From positions 3,542,182 through 3,606,181 of the forward strand of contig CM070518.1 in assembly GCA_036346375.1 (NCBI GenBank): 64,000 nt of DNA. Direction: 5' to 3'. A program made the translations under genes and the position numbers. The notes under the pieces were generated by a model. It worked only from the letters and a program-made list of their open reading frames with translations, ran no database searches and was not told the DNA's origin. Position 1 is the first letter of the stretch, and each line of letters opens with the position of its first letter. Source of the DNA: Guadua angustifolia (Eukaryota; Streptophyta; Magnoliopsida; Poales; Poaceae). Shown here in pieces: positions 1 to 8,995 of the stretch.

Positions 1-256
1 TCTCGCTTCGAATTGGATTCCTCCAGCTTGAGCTCGTCGTCGTTGAACTTCTGCATGCACTCCCCAAAAAATGCAGAATCATGATCAGAGAATATCTTGC
101 ATACATTCAATGTCAGGCTCTGAACAGCTTGGTTCAGTGACCCCTGGCGTTTCTCTCAAGTGCAAGAAAGATGATGGGTAATATCACCTTGTAATTCTGC
201 TTAATTAAGTTCTTAATGTGGTCGTTGTTCCAAAGAAACAGTGCCCTCTTAGCCAC
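1..256 (-). pseudogene. PP2A B56 (B') regulatory subunit, 3' gene fragment with frameshift
   Basis: Read on the minus strand from 256 down to 1, the translation begins VAKRALFLWNNDHIKNLIKQ, passes through VILPIIF and QAVQSLTLNV, and reaches KIFSDHDSAFFGECMQKFND. This is the conserved C-terminal part of plant 56-kDa B' regulatory subunits of protein phosphatase 2A, which pick substrates and location for the PP2A core enzyme. The upstream limit is a plausible splice acceptor (AG at 257-258). Near position 136 one G is missing from the codon of the conserved Trp in GHWNQAV. This puts a TGA in the first frame and moves the rest into another frame. The upstream exons expected for a B56 gene are not present in the next several kb, where a different gene fragment is found on the same strand. 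I read it as a captured or decayed fragment. It continues beyond the window. Confidence 0.8.
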
Positions 257-1253
257 CTTGGAACAGACAAGGAGAAAATGCGAGTCAGGCTATATGCTTT
301 GCAAAAGATTTTTTTACATCTATTGCATAAGCTACAATACGGCAAACAATTTTGGTTTATAGATGCCAAGTACCTAGGCATGTAGCTACAGGGAATGTTC
401 AATCAGCTATGACATGCTCTAGTAAACATACACAACTAAGCAAAACAAGAAAACTAACATGGAAGATAAAAAACTTCATGCCGTTCTAAATACAACAGGT
501 GGTATCTAAGCAGCATAAGTATTCTGGTTGATGACACTAACAGTTACAAGATAAATGCTATTAGCACACCATGGAATAATTGGCTATGAGCATAGTAGCA
601 AAGCAGAAAAGGAAATCCTGGATCCAAAGATTCCAAACTATGCAAAAATGCCAAAGACCTGTTTCAGGCACAACTTTGACAAGGACCACCAGTCAGCAAA
701 TATACAGGCTTTAACTATCAAAAATTGATGAACCTCGGTAGTAAGAGTTAGTGATTGTCCTGAACCTTTCCTGGCCAGCTGCAAACAATGAAAACAGAGG
801 TGCTCAAGTACTTGAAATCTTAGGAACACCACTACATGAAAGGATACAACACAAGACATGAGGCCATAATGAACTAACATGAGGCCATAATGGAAGTGTT
901 CTTATTTGAGAAGATCAGAACTCATAAGCACAAATATTTATCACCTATCAATATTTGGCCCTGGTACTTCTATTAATTAGCATCATATCACATTGGATTT
1001 GTGTGCAATTTAATATATATGTTCAATTTAATATATACCACGGTAGGAAGTATTAGCAAAAAACTCAATCTAATACTTGTATATGCAATATATGAAGTAG
1101 CACGACAGGAAATAGGGGAATCCCTCGCCGACTTCAACAGATTGAGTGATTAGGAATCAAAAACCTGCATGAAAAATTACAAGAACATTAAGAAAGATGA
1201 TTACACGGCAGAAACATAAATAGAAGGAACAAGTTTCATGTTTTAGCAATTCA
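257..1253. other. AT-rich noncoding stretch between B56 fragment and CACTA element
   Basis: No exon of the expected B56 or carrier genes was recognised on either strand. A short direct repeat (catgaggccataatg) occurs twice at about 858-892. A piece around 914-940 (agaactcataagcacaaata) recurs at 6418-6443 on the far side of the CACTA element, so the two flanks share some repeated sequence. Confidence 0.4.
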
Positions 1254-1269
1254 CACTACAGGAATCCGA

Positions 1270-1606
1270 TGTATTTACGTCGGCCAGAAGCCGACGTAAA
1301 TAGGTCAAAAACCGACGTAAATACCTATTTACGTCGGCATGCCGATGTAAATAGGCCGACGTAAATCCAGCGACGTAAATAAGCCGTATTTACGTCGCAC
1401 GACACGAATCTGGCTTATTTACGTCGGTCTCTAAAACGACGTAAATAGGAATAGTAGTCCACGTCCGACTTGAGCACGGTGAGGTGGCATTTGTCCACGT
1501 CATCATATTCGTCGGCCACTGGCCGCGTAAATAAGGAAGATATTCGTCGGCCGACCTAGCCGGCGTAAATAGTGGAAATATTCGTCGGCGGTGGCGGCGT
1601 AAATCT
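1270..1606. repeat. Left subterminal repeats of CACTA element 1
   Basis: About a dozen direct and inverted copies of a TATTTACGTCGGC-type motif, often paired head to head, with a few as the variant ATATTCGTCGGC. In En/Spm such subterminal motifs are binding sites for the element's own TNPA-type protein; that role is inferred here from position and density. Confidence 0.85.
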
Positions 1607-2660
1607 TGAGAACAGCGACAAAAATATCAACCACGCCATTTGGATTTGGACAGCAAAAATATCAATTTAGTAAAGCAAAAATATCAATCCATTCATATCA
1701 TTCAGAACAGCAGAAATATCAAGCCATTAAACCATGCATTCATACTAATATCAATCCGTCAATTTGCATACAATACATAGAAACTTCAATTTGTATATAA
1801 CACATAAAAAGTTCAATTTACAAACATGACATATGACATAGTTCAACCATACTACTCATTGTTCATACATTTGACGGAGTATCTTCAAAATTATGCCCAC
1901 TACCAGCGTCGCCTCTCGAGTTTAAGAAGTCGTTAACCATAGGCATAGTCCTCGAAGAAGAAGCGCCGGTGTCTCCAACATGTTCATCCGGTGTGCGGGC
2001 CGTCGAACCCTATATCAACGAACATATGTTAGAGATAGCTAGATTACGTTAAAAGAAATTTAAATTGTTCGATGATACCATGTTGGGAGATTGCGGGATA
2101 AAGAAGGGTGGAGGTTGGAACGGGGAAAGATTCAGTGGTTGTCCGAACTGCCGCGCCATATATTCCTACCAAACAAATGTAATTGGTATGAATAAAATCA
2201 TCGACATATATCTAAAATTAAAGCATGTATACATAACTAAAATTAAAGCATATAACCAAACAAATGTAATTGACATGAATATATAACTAAAATTAAAGTA
2301 TGCATACAATCATCGACATATAACTAAAAGTAAAGCATGAATGCTAAAAATAACTAAAATTAAATTTTAGTTTGCTTCTAGTAAGTTTAGATTTTAATGT
2401 ATATATAGCAAGAACGACTAGGAGGTTGCTTAGAACATAATAAAAATTTCGTGACACCTCCCCTAAAATAGTGGACATCCACTCGTGAGACAAAAAGCGA
2501 TATTCAATATAATATCAACAACAACAACTAGTCATGGTATCCACTAATTAAAGTATGAATACAAACATACAACGAAATAGACATAAGTATATGAATTTTT
2601 GGGATTCAACCATACAACTTACTTGTAGAGCCGCCTGCTGCTGCGCCTGCCATGCAACAA

Positions 2661-2811
2661 AGTTGGGGAGAAAACCCGATCCAGAAAAGCCTGTGTGTTT
2701 ACTTTCCAATCTTGCGTGTGATTCACTTTGCTAACCTACCAGGAGGAGTTGGGGAGAAAACCCGATCCAGAAAAGCCTATGTGTTTACTTTCCAATCTTG
2801 CGTGTGATTCA
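2661..2811. repeat. Tandem duplication of 65 bp with 21-bp spacer
   Basis: Positions 2661-2725 and 2747-2811 are identical except for one base. The repeat lies in the coding remnant of CACTA element 1. On the minus strand one copy reads as HTQDWKVNT and the other fits the downstream exon in a different frame, so the duplication disturbs the reading frame. Confidence 0.85.
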
Positions 2812-2879
2812 TAGATCTATCCCAGCCATCATACATCCACCCACAGTCCTGTGCCATCTTTTCGACTATTGAATGCAAA

Positions 2880-5373
2880 AACAATATGTGAGAATGGGTT
2901 ACTATCCCTAGCAGGAGTTCTAGGTAAAGATAGGTCTAACGTACCTTAATTTAAATTAGTATAGAAACTACCTTAATTTAAATAACCTAACTTAATTGAA
3001 TTATATGAGTAAGAACGCTTACTTTTAGGAGGTGGCGAAGAGAGGGCGCGGGCGACTGAGAATTAGCTCCTGCAATATTCTCACTCTCTCAATAATCCTA
3101 TCTTTCCTATTCTGTTAAAAAAAACACCACAAATGCCATCAGAAAACTAAGATTAACATAACCATTTGATTACCGGATAAAATAGTAAACATTCTTAAAT
3201 GATTAATTGACTCATGTTGTTAATTTCTGAATAGGAATCAAATAACTATCACTTGTATCATCTTTGAATCAAAGTTGGTTCATCTCTATAGAGAAAAATT
3301 GTAATTCATTTTATAGACATCAATGGAGCAAAAAACACACACATTATATTGGACTTTTGTAATTTGTACTTTTCTCCGGTGCACTTGATTTTACTAAAAG
3401 AACAACCAGCTTCTATGATTCAGCCTTAAAATTGCAGATCTCTAATACATATATAATTAATTGTTCTACAGTTTTCGTAACTTTTGTTCTTCGAGTTTAC
3501 TAGAAAAATATCTTGTTCTTCTTGCCCATTTTATATTTCTATTACATATCAACGTATAAACTTCATGCATGGTAAATATGTATCAACTTTTGATCAGCCA
3601 TAGATACTCACAAATGTCACACAGAAATTTAAGATGAAACCATGGATACTTCTGTAATTCTTGGAATGCGGCGGTTAATAATGAAATAAATTTCATTACG
3701 CAGGCCAGAACAGTAAAAATTTCTCTTTTCAAAGAATTCCATTTGGCAATGGAGACCAGCTTGTACTGTAAAACTTTTTAGGTTTCATGTCTGTGAACCG
3801 GGACATGGCTGACACGTGTGCAGGCAATCCAAAGCAACCTTGGATTGCACCACATAAACCAGTTCTCTCCACTAGTATTTTGTTTTCAGATCAAACAGTA
3901 AATGATGGGTAAAAAGGTTGTGAGAAATCAATTATTGTCCCAGTTATTTTTTCCCTCTAATTTTGTTGTGTAGCTTGGTCGGTAATGACGACAACAGAAC
4001 TTTTTGTCTTTCAAATAAGAAAGTTCCATCAAAATAACAAAGCACCAATGTTTAATCGGAGTGTGCCTAAACCTAGCACAAGAATCCCTGATTCACATAG
4101 GAAAGAAATTGAATTTTGACTAGTGCATATGTAGTTCATTACGATAAAGGTATTCAAAAAATCTTGTATGAGCTCATCTTTGCCGACCAAATGGACATCA
4201 TCTTTTATGACTCAAAGCTCAGAAAACAATATACAAAAATATCACCCAAAAAAATAAGAATCATGTCAACTTAGCATAAATAACTGAACTGCGCACATTA
4301 TCTTATTGAATTAGCTTATGGGCTTGAGAAAACAGGAACGAACAGATGGTCAGGAGGGGGCTTTTTTTAACTAAATCATAAGGATTCTAATCATATTCCC
4401 CTGTCCAATCATTTCCTAAGTAGAAGCAGAGAATAACATTATATCTGTCCATTAGTACAACATAACTACAAGTGATGGCGCATAACTTGGTATGGACTGT
4501 TGCAGGTGAACAGATTACATACCCTGTGTGCCCCAGCCAATTACCAGGTTTAACCCCCATTTGCCAAAAGAGTAATCACTGCACTCCTCAACTAAAAGTA
4601 TCAAGACCATATAGTGGATTAGTAAATTAAGTTCAAAATTAGCTCCTCCAACTAAAAGTATCAAGACCATATAGTTCAGATGTTCAGATGTTCGCTGCTT
4701 CTTAGCTGACATTTTGCACATTCATACCAGCAAGAATTTCTACCTTAAAAACAAAGAGGAAAATGGTGCACAAAAAATAACTGGGCCTTTTCATATTTTT
4801 GGTATTCTCTAGAAAAAAACCGGGCCAAATAAATACTCAAACATAGCACAATCTTGTGGTTAGATATTCCAACGGCTTTTTGATGGTTGGGCCAAAGCAT
4901 ATACAACATAGACAGTCAGACCCCCTGTCTAAAAGCTTTAACATTTGGCGAGATTTTTTTCCATTATATTCAACAAAGAAAGGCCCTAAGCCAAAGATCA
5001 AACTGATTGTAGCAGAAAAGCTCTATAAATTGTTGTCGAAGAAACCTAACCTAAATCAGTCCCTTGCCTCCTTGATTCAAAACTACTCAAACACAATCAG
5101 CAAATCTGGGTCAGGATACTAGCAGATTGGTGGATTTGAAGTTGCGTGAAGAGTTCATCAGTAATCTGTTGGATGGCAGGAAATAGAGATAATAGCAGTT
5201 TTAAGGCTAATACAAAAACTGAGGATTAAAACCCACATTTTACTTATAATGCTGCAGGATTACAACCTGAGGATTACAACCTGTCAAACCATCCTTGATC
5301 CAATTGGAAAGTCACATTTTACTTATAATGCTGCAGGATCTATCGCATTTGCAAAATAACAGGAAAAAACAAA
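2880..5373. other. Interior of CACTA element 1, mostly noncoding
   Basis: AT-rich sequence with no protein family recognised. One small candidate minus-strand exon at about 3030-3080 (SQSPAPSLRHLLK) has an acceptor-like and a donor-like border. A short direct repeat built on ctcctcaactaaaagtatc lies at about 4585-4675, and an unrecognised plus-strand open frame at 4856-5122 has no detectable family. Confidence 0.35.
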
Positions 5374-5684
5374 TTACTTCTGAAGGTGGAAGAATGAGGG
5401 CGGTGTACGGTTGGGCATGAAATCGCTAGGGCGGCTGACCTTCTCGTCGGGGTGAAGTCGGTCAGGAAGCGAGGCGGCGGCCTCCGTCGTCGGCGGGCGG
5501 GGCGCCTGCAGGCCGTCGTCGTCGCGGGGCGGAAACAGCGTGGCGCGGCGGCGTGGCAATAGAAGCGGAAGCGGCGAAGCGAGGCAGCGAAGAAGCGCGG
5601 TAGCGGTGGCGGCTAGCGAGCGAGCAAATGCGGTTAGAAGCGAAGAAGAATGCGGGGGCGACTAAGCGCCTAAGTCTGTTCAGC

Positions 5685-5975
5685 TCATTTACATCGGCGA
5701 GCTCGGCGGCGTAAATATCTCTGCGTGGGTTGTGCTATTCGTCGGCGAGTTAGGCGGCGTAAATAACTTCGCCACGTGGGATGTCCGTCATTTTGAATTT
5801 GGCGCGTATGTCGACTCCTATTTACGTCGGCCAAGCCGACGAAAATACGTGTATTTACGTCAGTTTTGGTATGGCCGACGTAAATAATGCCTTATTTACG
5901 TCGGTTTCGCATGGCCGACGTAAATAATTCCTTATTTACGTCGGTTTTTTTAAGCCGACGTAAATATATCGGATT
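5685..5975. repeat. Right subterminal repeats of CACTA element 1
   Basis: Repeated TTTACGTCGG and CCGACGTAAATA motifs in both orientations matching the left end, including GGCGGCGTAAATA and TTCGTCGGC variants. They lie immediately upstream of the GC-rich first exon of the element's minus-strand gene, so they probably also form its promoter region. Confidence 0.85.
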
Positions 5976-6342
5976 CCTGTAGTGTCACTTTAGTTACATA
6001 TTTGTGACTTTGCATGCTTCCAGTAGATGGGACATAGTTTTGCAAATGAAGATAGTATCATTCAGCTAATCAATCAAATGGTACCGATAAAATAACAGAG
6101 TGTTTGCCACGAATGGACAACTTACCCAAGTAATTTATTCACACCCTGCATTTTATACAAAGTACATGAACACGTGGACAACTTTAGCAGCAATTGAATT
6201 AGGGTTCAGCAATAAATGTGATCTCTCTATGTAGCATTATCTTCACGATGGTTCGGTAATGACAGCAGAAGCAATAAATGTGTACTAAAAGGTTTTAATT
6301 TTCAAGTCAGATAACAAAATGGCGACTGCATAAGAAACTCAC

Positions 6343-6391
6343 CTGAAGCAGGATCTTCAATCGTTCAAGGGGAGCAACAACAGTACGTGAT
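6343..6391 (-). pseudogene. Single exon of a mitochondrial carrier (substrate carrier family) gene
   Basis: On the minus strand a 49-nt exon bounded by an acceptor (TTTTTTTGGCACAG) and a donor (GTGAGTTT) encodes SRTVVAPLERLKILLQ. This is the signature of the first repeat of plant mitochondrial carriers (P-x-[DE]-x-[LIVAT]-[RK] region, usually written SRTxVAPLERLKILLQ), seen in adenine-nucleotide and CoA carriers of the inner membrane. None of the other exons (later repeats, the RxEGxxGLFKGN motif) was found in the window. The intact splice sites suggest it may still be spliced into a chimeric transcript. Confidence 0.65.
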
Positions 6392-6479
6392 CTGTGCCAA
6401 AAAAATGTTAAAATAAACAGAACTCATAAGCACAAATATTTGTATGTTCTATTCAAGTATGAGATGTTCCCAAACGACC

Positions 6480-7166
6480 TAAGAGGCATTGCATAAACTG
6501 TGGACAGAGAGCAATTGGAGACGGATGCCTACCGGGACCGACGAACTCCTCGCGCGCAGCCACTCCGTTGCCGTCACCGCCGGGACTCCCAACAGCGCAG
6601 GTAAGAAACAGACGAACTCGTCGCGCTCATCCACTCCGCCGCCGCACCGGATGCATAAAAGGAAAAGATGCAATCGGAAGAGAATCCACGGGTTAAATAG
6701 CAATCGGAAGAGAATCCAAAAAGGAAAAGAGGCCAGAAGATACTTATCTCCACGCGAAAAGATCGGAGCATATCGGAACAGATCGAAGATATAGAACCCA
6801 CAAGAAAATGCGCGGGGGAGATTGGGGGCGAGCCGGGTTGTGGTGCGGGCGATTTGGTGGGCGAGCCAGGTTGCGGCGCGGGGACGGCGCATCGCGTGGA
6901 TTGCGGCGGGGGCGGCGCGGAGCGGGAGCGGGAACGAGACCGACGATCGCGCAGGGACGGCACATCGCGTGCGGGTTTGAGGCAGCAGCGCGGGTTTGGA
7001 GAGAGGTGTGCCGTGCGGGTTTAGGGTTCGCGCCGCGCGTTAGGGTTTGGGGGGAGGGCGGGGACGGCGCATCGCGTGCGGGTTTGAGGCGGCCACGTGT
7101 TAGGGTTGGGGGGTTTTGAGGGGTGACGTACTGCTGCCACCAACTGCCGCATTATAGTAGTAGAGA
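6480..7166 (-). other. GC-rich head of the candidate Helitron
   Basis: Minus-strand head with repeated CGCGATGCGCCGTCCC-like units at about 6885, 6957 and 7060, followed by mixed open frames on both strands without recognisable domains. It looks like a promoter and 5'-UTR region. The open frames overlap each other in several phases and are not credible genes. Confidence 0.4.
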
Positions 7167-7594
7167 TTTACTATTTATAGGAGCCAAATTAAAACAATTT
7201 AAGTATAAGAAATATGATAAGAGAAGGTCATGAACAAAACACCATGTTTAGAAATATGAAGAGAATTTACTCATGTAATATAGCGGAGCTATCGTGGCTA
7301 TAAAAATATAGGAAATGGTGATCAATATAGCAGTTATAGAAGTAGAAGCTTTGATCGTGGAATTTTATTAAATCGCATAATGTTTTATGCTTGAAAATGC
7401 TATAGCTTGTTATTTAAATCATTGTTCTTATCCATTAGTCATGTAGAGATGCGACACATCGCAAGTGACCTGGCTAGCCTTTCATTAATTCGATTATCTA
7501 ATCGATACCCGGATAAAGGTAAGGTACTAGGTAAGCAAGCATAAGGATACAACTTCTACAATAAATTATCTATATGTATGTCTATAATTATTTC
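7167..7594. other. Intergenic, no feature recognised
   Basis: AT-rich sequence without coding potential or recognised repeats; it flanks the Helitron-like terminus on its 5' side. Confidence 0.5.
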
Positions 7595-8280
7595 TCGTAC
7601 TATTAATGGATCATCTATACAATAATAGACATAATATAAAATTATCTATAAAACTATCATTTAAATAGTATATGTTATCTTTCTCTCTCCTCTGTATGTG
7701 TTAAAATCCTGTATGATATAGACCCTGTTTGAGAGGCTTTAAGCTAGGTTCAGCTCCCAAAAAGCCACTAAACCCCAAATAGCTTAACTTTTAAACGACT
7801 TTTGATATAAACTAAAAGCCATATATACTTACCAAAAGCTAAAAGCAGAAAGCTAGATTAGACGTGTTTTTGCAGCTTATTACTGAGAAAAATTAGCTAT
7901 TTATCAAACGATCTATTATAAAAAGCTATCATTGCTTTTCAATTAAAAAAATAATCAAAAAACAGTTTTTTCAAAAAAAATACAAGAACATGCTCATAGA
8001 CAGCTGGCCTAAGAGCATGTACAGTAGTATAGGTGGCAACTGTATATAATATATCCCCGTATCATCTATAGATAACACTAAAAATAACTCATATAATGGA
8101 TCGTCTATATAGTTGTCTGTAATGGTCTCTTATCTAATTAACAGACTGTCTATACAATGACACACAAAATAAAAAGCTGTCTATAAAACCATATATTAAA
8201 CAGTAGACAACAGTTTTCTCTCCTCTCTTTTCCTCTCTCTTATATCATCTAAAATCCTATATAATATAGTCTTACAGTCA
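7595..8280. mobile_element. Two diverged copies of one MITE with another small element between them
   Basis: The stretch 7595-7725 (ATGGATCATCTATACAATAA through AAATCCTGTATGATATAG) is clearly related to 8090-8275 (ATGGATCGTCTATATAGTTG through AAATCCTATATAATATAG). The second copy seems to begin near 8010 at gagcatgtacagtagtat. Between them, 7726-8010 starts ccctgtttgagaggctttaa and is rich in AGCTTTT and AAAAGCT inverted pieces, like a further miniature element. Exact ends and target duplications were not resolved. Confidence 0.5.
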
Positions 8281-8289
8281 ACTAACATC

Positions 8290-8490
8290 TACCATCATCA
8301 TACATGCACCAGAGTTTCTCACTCTAAGCAACCGTACTGTTCCGACATCCAAGCTTGTGAACTTCCCACGTGCTGCTCTAGGGATAGGGCAGAAGCTTGA
8401 AGCTTCGACCTTTACTAACCCAGGAGCAAAACAGCATTTCGCCTCCTCGTAATCTCTCCTCTAATTACCCCCCGCCACCTCCCTCTCTCT
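8290..8490 (+). promoter_or_regulatory. Displaced original promoter and leader of the CAMTA gene (inferred)
   Basis: This sequence directly abuts the left end of CACTA element 2 and was joined to 20985 before insertion. It contains a perfect G-box CACGTG (8367-8372) and ends in a CT-rich run (8440-8490) like a plant 5' leader. Without the 12.5 kb insertion the G-box would lie about 305 bp upstream of the CAMTA start codon. That it was the promoter is inferred from position; no clear TATA box was seen. Confidence 0.45.
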
Positions 8491-8509
8491 CACTACTACG
8501 GAAAGGCCA

Positions 8510-8665
8510 TTTAGTCCCGGTCCAAAACTGCCTTTAGTACCGATTTTTGAACCGGTACAGGCCATCCGGGACTGATGCTCAAGGGCATCAGTCCCGGTTC
8601 ACTCACCCGGTACTGATAGAGTATCAGGATAGAGTATCAGTACCGGTTCGAATTCACACGTGGCG
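8510..8665. repeat. Left subterminal repeats of CACTA element 2
   Basis: Alternating direct and inverted copies of a motif like AGTCCCGGT, TACCGGTTC and GAACCGGTAC. They correspond to the motif set at the other end of the element. Confidence 0.75.
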
Positions 8666-8995
8666 GCGCATTGGGAACCCCGAGGACCCGATCTTGATGA
8701 GCCCCTCATCGATGCGGTTGGTTTCTCCAACGATCTTGATGTTTTGTATATATATATAGGTCTATTTCTCCGGTAGCTATTATATATGTGTGTGTGTTAA
8801 ATCACAACTAATTAAAAGCACAGATAATCAATCATGCACTTTGCACGATAATTAAATCCTTGAACATTCATTAACAAATTTAATTACATCTAATGTATTA
8901 AAATATGTACACATATTTGTTCTTCGCTCATCGTCTAATGTATTACAATATATATGTACACAACTTTAATTACAACTTTAGTATTTCTTTTCCTT
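8666..8995. other. AT-rich spacer of CACTA element 2
   Basis: Contains short runs of TA (about 8748-8758) and TG (8787-8798). No coding signal was seen; it lies between the left subterminal repeats and the end of the minus-strand Ulp1-like gene. Confidence 0.5.

Larger units (their letters stand above)
1863..5559 (-). pseudogene. CACTA element 1 gene remnant (transposase-associated domain and Gln/Pro-rich C-terminus)
   Basis: A split reading region can be followed on the minus strand. A possible first exon starts at 5559 (MPRRRATLFPPRDDD) with a possible donor after the Glu-Lys codons (GAGAAG|GTCAGC). Near 2726-2870 the translation CGWMYDGWDRSMNHTQDW followed by a FLDRVFS-like piece resembles the transposase-associated domain of plant CACTA proteins, but it holds a stop codon. 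An exon ending at 2633 (WQAQQQAALQ) joins in phase to 2165-2079 (MARQFGQPLNLSPFQPPPFF) and then to 2009-1863 (RTMPMVNDFLNSRGDAG, stop at 1863). The last three exons have GT-AG borders and agree in phase, so they are probably real. No complete TNP2 core is present. Confidence 0.55.
1254..5984 (-). mobile_element. CACTA (En/Spm) DNA transposon, 4731 bp
   Basis: The left end begins CACTACAGGAATCCGAT at 1254 and the right end reads ATCGGATTCCTGTAGTG to 5984, giving inverted terminal repeats of about 16 bp. The 3 bp on either side are both TCA (1251-1253 and 5985-5987), the target duplication expected for CACTA elements. Both ends carry dense subterminal repeats built on TTTACGTCGG. Coding remnants inside run on the minus strand, with a GC-rich first exon next to the right end, the usual CACTA arrangement. 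The element is short and its coding region looks incomplete, so it is probably non-autonomous. Confidence 0.93.
1..7166 (-). mobile_element. Candidate Helitron-like element with captured gene fragments (3' end outside window)
   Basis: On the minus strand the sequence at 7166 reads TCTCTACTACTATAAT and is preceded by A. Helitrons insert between A and T and start with TC, and grass families often begin with this kind of sequence. Downstream on the same strand are a GC-rich head (about 6480-7150), a single mitochondrial-carrier exon (6343-6391) and a B56 fragment (1-256), all in one orientation. Fragments of unrelated genes in one orientation are a hallmark of gene-capturing Helitrons. The diagnostic 3' end (hairpin followed by CTRR) was not found and would lie left of the window, so this rests on one terminus plus content. 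A Pack-type DNA transposon is the alternative. Confidence 0.4.

Noticed and set aside
144..187. A 44-nt intron in the B56 fragment
   Set aside because: Although GT-AG borders can be drawn, the sequence itself encodes the conserved VILPIIF and LERNARGH stretch, so it is exon; the break is a 1-base deletion.
660..700. Minus-strand LVVLVKVVPET resembling a late carrier motif (GLVPNSVKVVPS)
   Set aside because: Only a few residues match, the flanks do not fit a carrier, and no splice context supports it.
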